Part shown: positions 42,126-50,815 of the stretch, piece after piece
Layout: each line of letters begins with the position of its first letter
Numbering within the stretch: the stretch's first letter is position 1
NCBI GenBank assembly: GCA_035712345.1
Contig: DASTAY010000024.1
Span: 3,068-67,067, forward strand
DNA length: 64,000 nucleotides
Reading direction: 5' to 3'
Source: VRUE01 sp035712345
GTDB lineage: Bacteria; Actinomycetota; Thermoleophilia; Solirubrobacterales; 70-9
Notes under the pieces: model-generated
The model's database searches: none
What the model saw: only the letters and a program-made list of their open reading frames with translations
Told to the model about the DNA's origin: nothing
Translations under genes and position numbers: made by a program

Positions 42126-42935
42126 TTACGGCAGGCCGGCGGCGAAGCTGATCGACCAGATCCGCAGGCCGGGGGAGGGGCGCACGGTTAGGTCGTGGGA
42201 CTCGTGGCGGGGGTGCTCGGCGAGCGGGTGGAGGGACGGGCCGTCGACTGCGATCGGGTCGAGGGCGTGGCCGTCCAGCGTCACGGCGAGCTCGCCGGCG
42301 CCGTCGAGAGTCGCGTAGGCGCCCCCGGCCGAGTACGGGACCCGCAGCTCCTCGCCCTCCCAGGGCTGCTCCCAGGAGCCGCCGGGGAAGAGCTCGGGAG
42401 TGGGGGGCATGACCTTCGCCCCGGGCGCGTCGCTCGCCCGCAGCGGCGCCATCGGCTCCGGCAGCCCCCGCAGGGCGTCCTGCTCGCGCAGCTCCGCCTG
42501 GATCGCTTCCTCGGTGGCGCGGTATTCGCCCTCGCCGAAGTGGAACCAGGCGAGCGCGCCGCCGAGCTTCCAGAGGAAGAGGCTGGGCCAGCCCTCGCAG
42601 CCGTAGGCGTGCCAGAGACGGCGGTCGGAGTCGATCGCCACCGGAAACTCGACCCCGAGCCGCTCGAGCCCCGCGGCGACCGGGCCGACCTCGGCCCCGA
42701 ACGTGAAGCGCGGCGCCTGCACGCCGAGGGTCCTCAGCCCCTTCTCCCCGTAGCGCCGCGCCCACTCGCAGACGTAGGGAAGCGTGCGCACGCTGTTGAG
42801 CTGGGCGAAGTCGAAGAAGTGGACGAGGACCGGCCCGCCCGCCGTCGCCACCGGCATCGAGCGAGGCGGCTCGCCGACCCACTCGATCCCCTCCGGCAGG
42901 TCGGGGGCCGCGATGTTCTCTCGTTCAGGGCGCAT
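42126..42935 (-). CDS. Thioredoxin-like protein with C-terminal beta domain
   Basis: 269 residues. Residues 30-140 have an AhpC/TlpA-type thioredoxin fold: GPVLVHFFDFAQLNSVRTLP where a CxxC would be expected but is absent, and GWPSLFLWKLGGALAWFHFG with the cis-Pro. The remaining 120 residues match the C-terminal domain seen in DipZ/NHL-type proteins (FPGGSWEQPWEGEEL, TLDGAGELAVTLDGHALDPI). No signal peptide. A protein-interaction rather than redox role is likely because the active cysteines are missing. Confidence 0.72.
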   Translation of the reverse strand: MRPERENIAAPDLPEGIEWVGEPPRSMPVATAGGPVLVHFFDFAQLNSVRTLPYVCEWARRYGEKGLRTLGVQAPRFTFGAEVGPVAAGLERLGVEFPVAIDSDRRLWHAYGCEGWPSLFLWKLGGALAWFHFGEGEYRATEEAIQAELREQDALRGLPEPMAPLRASDAPGAKVMPPTPELFPGGSWEQPWEGEELRVPYSAGGAYATLDGAGELAVTLDGHALDPIAVDGPSLHPLAEHPRHESHDLTVRPSPGLRIWSISFAAGLP

Positions 42936-42975
42936 TTAGGTTGCGGGAAGTTATCTGCGCTAGCTTCCCGGGGCG

Positions 42976-43218
42976 ATGGTCGAGTTCCTCATCGCGGCTG
43001 TTCCCCTGCTGCTTCTGCTCGGCTCGCTGCTGCTCGGGCGTTATCCGGGCTGCGAGACGGCGGTGCGGCTGGCCGAGAGGATCGCCGCCCGGGCCCGGTC
43101 GAAAGCCACAGTCGCGCGGAACTGGCGCCGTCCCAGGCTCCCCGGCCTGCACACTCCGCACGGCGGTCTGCTGATCGCCTTCGGCCTCGCTCAGCGCCCG
43201 CCTCCCCGCGCCATCTAG
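42976..43218 (+). CDS. Small single-pass membrane protein
   Basis: 80 residues with an N-terminal hydrophobic stretch (FLIAAVPLLLLLGSLLLG) and a basic cytoplasmic tail. It is transcribed toward the cupredoxin gene, 91 bp away. The start and existence rest on coding context only; there is no recognised family. Confidence 0.4.
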   Translation: MVEFLIAAVPLLLLLGSLLLGRYPGCETAVRLAERIAARARSKATVARNWRRPRLPGLHTPHGGLLIAFGLAQRPPPRAI

Positions 43219-43309
43219 CGCAGCGCAGCGGATCTGGTGCGGCGGTCGTGTGGCTGCCGCCAATCTGGGCGCGGTCGGACGGCCGTGCCCGTGAGCGAAG
43301 GAGGCGGAA

Positions 43310-43684
43310 ATGAACTCGAATACCGTGAAAGCGGTCGTCGGCCTTGGGATCGTGGTCGTCGCTGTCGTGCTGTTGATCGTCCTCAGCGGTGGCAACAGCG
43401 ACAGCAGCAGCGAACCGACCAAGGGCGTGACGACGATCACGATCAAGCACGGCAAACCGGTCGGCGGCATCGCCCAGCTGACCTACAACAAGGGCGAAGA
43501 GGTGCGCTTCAAGGTGGACTCCGACGTCAGCGACGAGGTCCACATGCACGGCTACGACATCATGAAGGACGTCAAGGCGGGCGGCTCGGTCAGCTTCCAC
43601 TTCCCGGCGACGATCGAAGGCGTCTTCGAGGCCGAGCTCGAGGGGCGCAAAGAACAGATCCTCGAACTGACGGTCAACCCGTGA
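43310..43684 (+). CDS. Cupredoxin-like membrane-anchored protein
   Basis: 124 residues with AAGGAGG upstream. A helix at 6-25 (AVVGLGIVVVAVVLLIVL) anchors a beta-sandwich: YNKGEEVRFKVDSDVSDEVH, then HMHGYD and FEAELEGRKEQILELTVNP. This is the cupredoxin_1 pattern, with His residues (VHMHGYD) as possible copper ligands but no Cys or Met near the end. It overlaps the next gene by 4 bases (GTGA), so they work together. Confidence 0.75.
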   Translation: MNSNTVKAVVGLGIVVVAVVLLIVLSGGNSDSSSEPTKGVTTITIKHGKPVGGIAQLTYNKGEEVRFKVDSDVSDEVHMHGYDIMKDVKAGGSVSFHFPATIEGVFEAELEGRKEQILELTVNP

Positions 43685-45078
43685 GCTCGCTGCTGCCGGT
43701 CGCGCACGCGCTGGTCGCGCGCAAAGACCTGCCGGTCCCGGCGTGGCTCTTCGCCTGGGGGGCGTCGATCGTCCTGATCGTCTCCTTCTTCGCGCTCTCG
43801 GTCGGCTGGCGGACGCCCCGCTTCGAGAAGGATCGCTGGCGCCCGCTCGACGCGCGGCTCTCGCGGGCCCTGCTCGCGTTACCGGCGCAGATCGCCTACG
43901 GCCTGGTGGGGGTCCTCCTGCTCGGCGTGGCGATCTACGCCGGGCTGCGCGGCACGGAAGCGCCCGACCGCAACTTCGCCCTCACCTTCCTCTTCGTCAC
44001 GACCTGGCTCGGCTTCCCGCTCTTCAGCGTCTTCCTCGGCGACGTCTTCAGGCCGTTCAACCCGTGGCGGGCGGTCGGGCGGGCGGCGGGGGGAGCGTTC
44101 ACGACGATCGCCGGCCAGCGCCCCGTGCATCTGCGCTACCCGGAGCGCCTCGGTCGCTGGCCGGCGGCGATCGGGCTGCTGGCCGTCGTCTGGCTGGAGG
44201 TCGTCTACGGAGCCAATGGCGGGGTCGCCGTCGGCCTCGACCCGCATGCCGCCGCGGTTGCCGCCGTCATCTACACGATCTACACGATGGCGATGATGGC
44301 GCTCTTCGGAGTCGAGGAATGGTGTCGGACGGGGGAGGTCTTCTCGGTCTACTTCGGTATGTTCGGCCGGCTCGGCTGCTTCGGCACCGAGGAGGGCCGG
44401 CTCGGCGTCCGGCGTCCCTTCGCCGCAGCCACCACCTGGGCGGCCGTTCCCGGCTCGGCCGCCGTGGTGATCGCCTCGATCGCGAGCACCAGCTTCGACG
44501 GCGCTCAGGAGGGGGCGTTCAAAAGCGCCCTCCAAAGCACTTTCAACCATCTGGTCGACGCCGGCTTCGGCGCGACCGCGGCGCTGCGCACCACCGACAC
44601 GATCTTCATGCTGCTCACCTTCGCCGGGGTCGGCCTGGTCTACCTGATCGGCGTGCGCGGGATGGCGGGCGTGCCGGGTGCGCCCTCGCTCCGGAAGCTG
44701 CGCACCGGCTTCGCCCACACGCTGATCCCGATCGCATTCGCCTACCTGGTCGCCCACTACTTCAGCCTGTTCGTCTTCCAGGAGCAGGCCCAGTTCACCT
44801 ATCTGCTCTCGGACCCGCTGGGGACGGGAACCACCGACCTCTTCGGCACGGCCTCCTCCGGGATCGACTTCCGGGTGCTCAGCTCGAACGCGATCTGGTA
44901 CGTCCAGGTCGGCGCCCTCGTGATCGGCCACGTGATCGGCCTGACCCTGGCCCACGACCGCGCCACCGCCTACTGGGGCGATTACCGCCAGGCGACCCGC
45001 TCGCAGTACTGGATGCTGGCGGTGATGGTCGCCTTCACCTGCTTCGGCCTCTACCTGCTCTCGGTCGCGAACTCATGA
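43681..45078 (+). CDS. Polytopic membrane protein partnered with the cupredoxin
   Basis: 465 residues from a GTG start overlapping the cupredoxin stop. About 11 hydrophobic helices are visible (WLFAWGASIVLIVSFFALSV, LTFLFVTTWLGFPLFSVFLG, AIWYVQVGALVIGHVIGLTL). Similar proteins are often annotated in databases as fenitrothion hydrolase-like, a weak transferred name. Histidines in TM contexts (VAHYFSLFVF, GHVIGL) hint at metal or heme handling. With the cupredoxin gene it may form a copper-related or electron-transfer unit. Confidence 0.65.
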   Translation: MSSLLPVAHALVARKDLPVPAWLFAWGASIVLIVSFFALSVGWRTPRFEKDRWRPLDARLSRALLALPAQIAYGLVGVLLLGVAIYAGLRGTEAPDRNFALTFLFVTTWLGFPLFSVFLGDVFRPFNPWRAVGRAAGGAFTTIAGQRPVHLRYPERLGRWPAAIGLLAVVWLEVVYGANGGVAVGLDPHAAAVAAVIYTIYTMAMMALFGVEEWCRTGEVFSVYFGMFGRLGCFGTEEGRLGVRRPFAAATTWAAVPGSAAVVIASIASTSFDGAQEGAFKSALQSTFNHLVDAGFGATAALRTTDTIFMLLTFAGVGLVYLIGVRGMAGVPGAPSLRKLRTGFAHTLIPIAFAYLVAHYFSLFVFQEQAQFTYLLSDPLGTGTTDLFGTASSGIDFRVLSSNAIWYVQVGALVIGHVIGLTLAHDRATAYWGDYRQATRSQYWMLAVMVAFTCFGLYLLSVANS

Positions 45079-45218
45079 GCAGGGGGTGTGGAAAGCCGCG
45101 GCCGCCGCTCGGTTTTCTACCGATGTCACCGGGTAGCTCCAATGGTTGACTGGGATCAGAGATTGCGAATCCTTTCTCTTTCTCCCTCTCCCTCCCACAA
45201 ATAGATAGGCAAGCAGTG

Positions 45219-45262
45219 CCCGGGGCCACTGGAAAACTTCAGCCACTCCGGTGGTCCCGGGG
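45219..45262. terminator. Bidirectional hairpin between the membrane gene and sufD
   Basis: CCCGGGGCCAC (45219-45229) pairs with GTGGTCCCGGG (45251-45261) with one G-T wobble. It lies between convergent genes ending at 45078 and 45284, so it can serve both. The rest of the 205-bp gap shows a pyrimidine-rich run near 45172-45196 and nothing else I recognise. Confidence 0.65.
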
Positions 45263-45283
45263 TCTGGTTGTGGCGAGGGCGCG

Positions 45284-46393
45284 CTAGAGGATCTCGGCGA
45301 GTCGCTGCTCGAGCGCGGCGGAGATCTCCTCGCGCACCGGGCCCGCGGCCAGGCGCTCGACCAGGGCCTCGAGGAAGCCCTCGACGATCAGCTGCTTGGC
45401 GGCCGCCGGATCTAGCCCGCGCGAGGTCAGGTAGAAGAGCTGGTCCTGGTCCATCTGGGCGATCGCCGCGGCGTGGGTGCAACGCACGTCGTCGGCTTCG
45501 ATCTCCAGGCCGGGGATCGCGTCCGCATGCGCCTCCGGCGAGAGCAGCAGGTTGCGGCTCTCCTGAAAGGCATCGGTCTGCTGGGCGCCCGGGTCGACGC
45601 GGATCATGCCGCGCCAGACCGCCGTCGCCCCGGCCGCGAGCACGCCGCGGAAGGCGAGGTCGGAGAAGGTGTTGGGGGCGGAGTGCTCCTGGGTCGTGTC
45701 GTAGTCGAGGTGCTGGCCGGGCCCGCCGGCGTAGCCGCCGGTCACCCGCGCCTGCGATCCCGGTCCCGCGAGGTTGGTCTCCATCCGCACCTTGCCACGG
45801 GCCGAGCCGAAGCCCAGTGCGGTCCAGTCGAGCCGGCCGTCGCGCTCCACCTGGGCGCGCTGGCTGGAGAAGATCCAGGCTCGCTCGGAGATGTCCTGGG
45901 TGGAGACGTAGCGCAGCGTCGCCGCCTGGCCGACGTGCAGCTCGACCACCGAGTTGAGCAGGGCGTCGGTCTCGTCGCCGGCCGAGCCGGCGTGCTCCCA
46001 GACCTCCGCCTCGGCGCCGTCCTCGAGCACGATCAGGGTGCGCCAGTAGGCGACCGCGCCCTCCTCGTCCAGCGGCAGCTCGACTTTGATCGGCTCGGCG
46101 AGCTTCACCCCGGCGGGGACGTGGATCAGCACGCCGTCGCGCCAGTTCGCCTCGTTGCGCGCGACGAACGGGTCGTCGCCTGGCACGAGCGCGCCCAGCC
46201 GTCCCTCGACCAGCTCCGGGCGGGAGTCGGTGGCCTCGGCCAGCGGCAGCACGGTCGCCCCATCGGCGGAGCCGAGCGAGGCGTCGACGGAGCCGGCCTG
46301 GTAGGCGTCGAGGTCGAGGCTGGAGAGGTCGGTGAATTCCCACCCCTTCGCCTTCTGATCGGGAAGGGGTGGGAGGGTGGCCAGCTCAGCCAA
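45284..46393 (-). CDS. sufD: SufD, Fe-S cluster scaffold subunit
   Basis: 369 residues. The SufB/SufD family beta-helix fold is indicated by repeats such as VWEHAGSAGDETDALLNSVV and the C-terminal CTHAAAIAQMDQDQLFYLTS with the conserved Cys/His used at the SufB-SufD interface. The N-terminal KGWEFTDLSSLDLDAYQ is the usual SufD opening. It overlaps sufB by 8 bases at its start. It forms the SufBC2D scaffold together with sufC, encoded in the other SUF unit. Confidence 0.94.
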   Translation of the reverse strand: MAELATLPPLPDQKAKGWEFTDLSSLDLDAYQAGSVDASLGSADGATVLPLAEATDSRPELVEGRLGALVPGDDPFVARNEANWRDGVLIHVPAGVKLAEPIKVELPLDEEGAVAYWRTLIVLEDGAEAEVWEHAGSAGDETDALLNSVVELHVGQAATLRYVSTQDISERAWIFSSQRAQVERDGRLDWTALGFGSARGKVRMETNLAGPGSQARVTGGYAGGPGQHLDYDTTQEHSAPNTFSDLAFRGVLAAGATAVWRGMIRVDPGAQQTDAFQESRNLLLSPEAHADAIPGLEIEADDVRCTHAAAIAQMDQDQLFYLTSRGLDPAAAKQLIVEGFLEALVERLAAGPVREEISAALEQRLAEIL

Positions 46394-47819
46394 TCGAGCC
46401 CTCCATCTGCAGCTCGATCAGGCGGTTCAGCTCGACCGCGTACTCCATCGGCAGCTCCTTGGTGACCGGCTCGATGAAGCCGTTGACGATCATCTTCGAG
46501 GCCTCCTCCTCGTCGAGCCCGTGGCTCTGCAGGTAGAAGATCTGCTCGTCGCCGATCTTGGAGACGGTCGCCTCATGGCCGACGTCGGCGTCGTTCTCGC
46601 CGATGCGGATCGTCGGATAGGTGTCCGAGCGCGAGTCCTCGTCGAGCAGGAGCGCGTCGCAGACGACCTTGGAGCGCGATTCGCTCGCCCCGTCGGCGAC
46701 CTCGAGCAGGCCGCGGTAGGTGCTGCGCCCGCCGTCCTTGGAGATCGACTTGGAGAAGATCGAGGAGGAGGTCTTCGGTGCGGCGTGGATGATCTTGCCG
46801 CCGGCGTCCTGGTGCTGGCCCTCGCCGGCGAAGGCGATCGAGAGGATCTCGCCGTGGGCTTCGCGCCCGAGCAGGTAGATCGACGGGTACTTCATCGTCA
46901 GCTTCGAGCCGAGGTTGCAGTCGACCCACTCCATCGTCGCCTTCTCCTCGGCGATCGCCCGCTTGGTGACCAGGTTGTAGACGTTCTGCGACCAGTTCTG
47001 CACCGTCGTGTAGCGCACCCGCGAGCTCGGTTTGGCGACGATCTCGACCACCGCGGAGTGCAGCGAGTCGGTCGAGTAGACCGGCGCCGTGCAGCCCTCG
47101 ATGTAGTGGACGTCGGAACCCTCCTCGGCGATGATCAGCGTGCGCTCGAACTGGCCCATGTTCTCGGTGTTGATCCGGAAGTAGGCCTGCAGCGGCATCT
47201 CGACCTCGACCCCGGCGGGCACGTAGACGAAGGAGCCGCCCGACCAGACGGCCGAGTTGAGCGCCGCCAGTTTGTTGTCGTTGGGCGGGATCACGGTCGC
47301 CCAGTACTCGCGCACGAGGTCCTCGTGCTCGCGCAGCGCCGTGTCCATGTCGGTGAAGATCACGCCCTGGGCCTCGAGCTTCTCGTTGACCTGGTGGTAG
47401 ACGACCTCGGACTCGTACTGGGCGCCGACGCCGGCGAGGAATTTGCGCTCCGCCTCGGGGATGCCGAGCCGGTCGAAGGTGTTTTTGATGTCGTCCGGGA
47501 CCTCGCTCCAGTCGCGGCTGTTCTTGTCGGAGGCGCGGACGAAGTAGTGGATGTCTTCGAAGTCGATCTGGCCGAGGTTGCCGCCCCAGGTCGGGGTCGG
47601 CCGGTTTTCGAAGTGCTCCAGCGCCTTGAGGCGGAAGTCGCGCATCCACTGGGGCTCGTCCTTGTACTCGGAGATCGACTCGACCACCTCGCGGCTGAGC
47701 CCCTTGGGGGCTTTGTAGGCGTAGCCGGTCTCGGGGTCGTGGAAGCCGAACTTCTCCTTGTAGTCGGCGTTGATGCCGGCCAGCTCTCTTTTCTCTGCGA
47801 CTGCCTCGGGCGTTGCCAT
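46386..47819 (-). CDS. sufB: SufB, Fe-S cluster scaffold subunit
   Basis: 477 residues, complete. Standard SufB segments are present: GLSREVVESISEYKDEPQWM, YFRINTENMGQFERTLIIAE and the cluster-forming region YIEGCTAPVYSTDSLHSAVV. It transfers assembled clusters with SufC and SufD. It is flanked by the Rieske gene (6 bases upstream) and sufD. Confidence 0.96.
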   Translation of the reverse strand: MATPEAVAEKRELAGINADYKEKFGFHDPETGYAYKAPKGLSREVVESISEYKDEPQWMRDFRLKALEHFENRPTPTWGGNLGQIDFEDIHYFVRASDKNSRDWSEVPDDIKNTFDRLGIPEAERKFLAGVGAQYESEVVYHQVNEKLEAQGVIFTDMDTALREHEDLVREYWATVIPPNDNKLAALNSAVWSGGSFVYVPAGVEVEMPLQAYFRINTENMGQFERTLIIAEEGSDVHYIEGCTAPVYSTDSLHSAVVEIVAKPSSRVRYTTVQNWSQNVYNLVTKRAIAEEKATMEWVDCNLGSKLTMKYPSIYLLGREAHGEILSIAFAGEGQHQDAGGKIIHAAPKTSSSIFSKSISKDGGRSTYRGLLEVADGASESRSKVVCDALLLDEDSRSDTYPTIRIGENDADVGHEATVSKIGDEQIFYLQSHGLDEEEASKMIVNGFIEPVTKELPMEYAVELNRLIELQMEGSIG

Positions 47820-47825
47820 GTTCGA

Positions 47826-48152
47826 TCAGACCTCCAGGACGATGGTGTCGTCGACGACGGTTGCCGCGAACGTCCTCACCGGAGCATAGGCGGGGAGCGT
47901 CTTCGGCCTGCCGCTGGTCAGGTCGAAGAGCGAGCCGTGGCGGGGGCACTCGACCGTGCAGGCGGCGGCGTCGAACTCGCCCTCGGCGAGCGGCCCGTCG
48001 TCGTGGGAGCAGCGATCCTCGATCGCGTAGAGCGTCCCGTCGCAGTTGAAGACCCCGATCTTGATCCCGTCGTGCTCGACCAGGCGCATAGCGCCGGGCT
48101 CGAGCTCGGCGAGCGGGCAGACGGGTATCTGGGTTCCGGCGGTGTCGGGCAT
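47826..48152 (-). CDS. Rieske-type [2Fe-2S] ferredoxin
   Basis: 108 residues from the ATG at 48152. The frame is open further upstream only as antisense of the VOC gene. Both cluster motifs are present: CSHDDGPLAEGEF (C-x-H) and CPRHGSLFDL (C-x2-H). A short ferredoxin of this kind inside SUF operons may supply electrons for assembly. It is the first gene of the sufB-sufD unit and lies downstream of the operator at 48195. Confidence 0.92.
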   Translation of the reverse strand: MPDTAGTQIPVCPLAELEPGAMRLVEHDGIKIGVFNCDGTLYAIEDRCSHDDGPLAEGEFDAAACTVECPRHGSLFDLTSGRPKTLPAYAPVRTFAATVVDDTIVLEV

Positions 48153-48194
48153 CAGGGGCGTAGCCTTTGCCTTGCTTAGTGCGGGTTGAGACTT

Positions 48195-48217
48195 AATCCT
48201 ACTTCTACAGTCGGATT
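48195..48217. promoter_or_regulatory. Rrf2/SufR-like operator between the sufB unit and VOC gene
   Basis: AATCCTAC-N7-GTCGGATT (48195-48217) is an inverted repeat with one mismatch, located in the 81-bp divergent intergenic region. The same arrangement, AATCCTAC-N7-GTCGGTT, occurs at 52155-52176 just before the rrf2 gene. A shared regulator is the simplest reading. Confidence 0.65.
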
Positions 48218-48233
48218 TTAGAGGAAGGCGACG

Positions 48234-49016
48234 ATGAGCGAGAGAACCAGTTACGCCCCCGGCACTCCCTGTTGGGTCGACCTCGGCACGCCCGACATCG
48301 AGAAGGCGGTCGACTTCTACAGCGGCCTCTTCGGCTGGGAGGCGCCGGAGGGCGAGAACGCGGAGCAGACGGGCGGCTATCGCCAGGCGATGCTGGGCGG
48401 CAAGCCGGTCGCGGGGATGATGCCGTTGATGCAGGAGGGTCAGCCGCCCGCCTGGAGCTCCTATGTCTCGGTCGAGGATGCGGATGCGACGGTGGCGAAG
48501 GCGAAGCAGGCGGGCGCCGCCGTGCTCGCCGAGCCGATGGACGTCATGGACCTCGGCCGGATGGCGGTCTTCGCCGACCCCACGGGGGCGGTCATCGGGA
48601 TCTGGCAGCCGGGCGCCTTCGTCGGCGCCGAAGTCGTCAAAGAGTCGGGCGCGGTTGTCTGGAACGAGCTCAACACCCGCGATCCCGAGGCCGCCAGGTC
48701 CTTGTACGGCGCGGTCTTCGACTGGAGCTTCGAGGAGCGGGAGTTCGAGACCGGCGCCTACACCAGCATCGAATCCGGGGGAGACTCGGTCGGCGGCATG
48801 ATCGACATCACCGGCCGCGCCCCCGACGAGGTTCCGGCCCACTGGCTCGTCTACTTCGCAGTCGACGACGTCGACGCCGCGGTCGCCAGGGCGACGGATG
48901 CGGCCGGCGCGGTCGCCTTGGAGCCGTTCGACATCGCCGAAGTCGGTCGCATCGCGATCGTCAAAGACCCCTTCGAGGCGGTCTTCGCCGTGATGGCCCC
49001 CGACCCGAACATGTAG
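48234..49016 (+). CDS. Two-domain VOC (glyoxalase/bleomycin resistance) family protein
   Basis: 260 residues with GAGGAAGG before the ATG. Two tandem VOC modules: DIEKAVDFYSGLFGWEAPEG in the first and DPEAARSLYGAVFDWSFEER in the second, each ending with a G-x-I/V-F-x-P strand (FADPTGAVIGIWQPG, VKDPFEAVFAVM). The substrate is unknown. It is inserted between the two SUF units and shares their operator region, so iron or oxidative stress control is possible. Confidence 0.87.
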   Translation: MSERTSYAPGTPCWVDLGTPDIEKAVDFYSGLFGWEAPEGENAEQTGGYRQAMLGGKPVAGMMPLMQEGQPPAWSSYVSVEDADATVAKAKQAGAAVLAEPMDVMDLGRMAVFADPTGAVIGIWQPGAFVGAEVVKESGAVVWNELNTRDPEAARSLYGAVFDWSFEEREFETGAYTSIESGGDSVGGMIDITGRAPDEVPAHWLVYFAVDDVDAAVARATDAAGAVALEPFDIAEVGRIAIVKDPFEAVFAVMAPDPNM

Positions 49017-49032
49017 GCAGCATCTGGTGTGT

Positions 49033-49073
49033 CCGGGCGCGTTGGTCGGGCATATCCCGACAAACGCGCCCGG
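49033..49073. terminator. Bidirectional terminator hairpin between VOC and sufU
   Basis: CCGGGCGCGTT (49033-49043) pairs with AACGCGCCCGG (49063-49073), and GTCGGG pairs with CCCGAC inside. Only one mismatch separates the two stems. It sits between convergent stops at 49016 and 49076. Confidence 0.85.
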
Positions 49074-49075
49074 GG

Positions 49076-49516
49076 CTAGGCAGTGCCGAGGTCCGCGGCC
49101 GCTTCGCTCGGGTCGCCGGCCTCGCCCTCGTCCTCCCATTCGGCCGGCTTGCCCAGGCTGGCGCTCTTGACCACCTTGAGGCCCAGCATCGCGCACTTCA
49201 TCCGCGTCGCCGAGATCTCGATCCCGAGCAGGTCGAGCACCTCCTCCTTCGGCAGGGCGAGGAGCTCCTCGCGCGACTTCCCGACCAGCTCGTCGGTCAG
49301 CAGCGACGTCGCCGCGGTCGAGATCGCGCAGCCCTGCCCCTCGAAGGCCACCTCGGCCACCCTGCCCTCCTCGTCGAGGCGGATCGTCACGTGCTGCTCG
49401 TCGCCGCAGAACGGGTTGGTGTCCTCGAACTCGAGGTCGGGGCTCTCGATGCGGCCGAAGTTGTGCGGCCGCTTGTAGTGATCGAGGATCTGCTCCCTGT
49501 AGAGCTGGTCTTCCAT
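49076..49516 (-). CDS. sufU: SufU, zinc-dependent sulfur transfer protein
   Basis: 146 residues from the ATG at 49516, overlapping the sufS stop by 1 base. The three zinc/sulfur Cys positions are intact: NPFCGDEQ, GQGCAIS and RMKCAMLGL. SufU accepts persulfide from SufS in Gram-positive-type SUF systems. The C-terminal acidic tail is variable. Confidence 0.94.
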   Translation of the reverse strand: MEDQLYREQILDHYKRPHNFGRIESPDLEFEDTNPFCGDEQHVTIRLDEEGRVAEVAFEGQGCAISTAATSLLTDELVGKSREELLALPKEEVLDLLGIEISATRMKCAMLGLKVVKSASLGKPAEWEDEGEAGDPSEAAADLGTA

Positions 49517-50760
49517 CAGAGGCCGAAGACCTTGCGGGCGTCGTGGAGACCCTCGACCAGGCGGTCGATCTCCTCCGTGGTCGTGTAGACGCCGAAGCTG
49601 GCGCGGGCGGTGGCGGCGATGCCGAGCCGGTCCATCAGCGGCTGGGCGCAGTGGTGACCGGCGCGGACGGCGACGCCGTGGCGGTCGAGGATCTCGGAGA
49701 CGTCGTGGGCGTGGACTCCCTCGAGCTCGAAGGAGACCGGGCCGAGCCGCTCGGGCCCGCGCGGCGGGCCGAAGACGCGCAGTCCCGGCACCTCTGTGAG
49801 GCGCTCCAGCGCGTAGTCGGCGATCTCGCGCTCGTGGTCGCGCACCGCCTCCATGCCGAGGCCGTCGAGCCAGCGCAGCGCCGAGGCCATGCCGATCGCC
49901 TGGGCGATCGCCGGCGTCCCCGCCTCGAAACGCGCCGGCGCGTCGGCGTAGGTCGTCCCCTCCTTCGTCACCTTGCGGATCATCGAGCCGCCGCCGAGGA
50001 AGGGCGGGGTCTCGCGCAGCAGGTCGAGCCTGGCCCAGAGCGCGCCGATCCCGGTCGGCGCGTAGAGCTTGTGCCCGGTCAGGGCGTAGAAGTCGACGCC
50101 CAGCTCGGCCACGTCGAGCGGCAGCTTCGGCGCCGCCTGGGCGCCGTCGGCGAGCACCAGAGCTCCCGCGTCGTGCGCGAGGCGGGCAATCTCCACGATC
50201 GGGTTCTCGCTGCCGAGCACGTTGGAGACGTGGGCGACGGCGACCAGCTTCGGGCCGCGCTCCAGCAGCACGGCGTAGGCATCCATGTCGAGCTGCCCGT
50301 CCTCGCCGACGGGCACCCAGTCGATCTCGGCCCCGACCCGCTCGGCGAGCTGTTGCCAGGGAACGACGTTCGAGTGGTGCTCCATCTCGGTGAGCACGAT
50401 GCGGTCGCCGGCGCCGACGTTGGCGTCGCCCCATGCCCGCGCGACCAGGTTGATCGCCTCGGTCGCGTTGCGGACGAAGATCACCTCGCGGCGGTCGTCG
50501 GCGCCGAGGTGGTCGGCCACGGTCGCCCGCGCCCCCTCGTAGGCCGCCGTGGCCTCGGCCGAGAGCGTGTGCGAGCCGCGGTGGACGTTGGAGTGGTGCG
50601 CCCGCTCGTAGCGGTCGACTGCCTGGATCGAGGCGAGCACCCGCTGCGAGCTGGCACCGCTGTCGAGGTAGGCCACCGGTCGGCCGTGGACCTCGCGCTC
50701 CAGCGCGGGGAAGGCTGCGCGGACCTTCTCGATCGGGAAGGGCTTGGTCGCCACCGTCAT
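49516..50760 (-). CDS. sufS: SufS, group II cysteine desulfurase
   Basis: 414 residues from the ATG at 50760, preceded by GAGGGGCG; a frame extends 15 codons upstream but lacks a ribosome site. The PLP lysine is in TGHKLYAPTG and the active Cys in RAGHHCAQPLMDR. Group II features (short loop, SufU-dependent) fit the partner gene overlapping its end. It releases sulfur from Cys for cluster assembly. Confidence 0.95.
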   Translation of the reverse strand: MTVATKPFPIEKVRAAFPALEREVHGRPVAYLDSGASSQRVLASIQAVDRYERAHHSNVHRGSHTLSAEATAAYEGARATVADHLGADDRREVIFVRNATEAINLVARAWGDANVGAGDRIVLTEMEHHSNVVPWQQLAERVGAEIDWVPVGEDGQLDMDAYAVLLERGPKLVAVAHVSNVLGSENPIVEIARLAHDAGALVLADGAQAAPKLPLDVAELGVDFYALTGHKLYAPTGIGALWARLDLLRETPPFLGGGSMIRKVTKEGTTYADAPARFEAGTPAIAQAIGMASALRWLDGLGMEAVRDHEREIADYALERLTEVPGLRVFGPPRGPERLGPVSFELEGVHAHDVSEILDRHGVAVRAGHHCAQPLMDRLGIAATARASFGVYTTTEEIDRLVEGLHDARKVFGL

Positions 50761-50815
50761 TCGATTGCGCCCCTCATAAATGCTTCGCCCGGCCTCCGGT
50801 CGCACACCATCAGAA

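Noticed and set aside
37304..42882. Two minus-strand frames of more than 1000 codons over the cyclase, WS/DGAT and ispH region
   Set aside because: They join real minus-strand coding to antisense of ispH, the cyclase and other genes with no start or domain support. The real WS/DGAT gene ends at its ATG at 41013.
45079..45283. tRNA-like fragment near 45130-45165
   Set aside because: A GGTAGCTC-like start exists, but no cloverleaf, anticodon arm or T-loop consensus can be formed.
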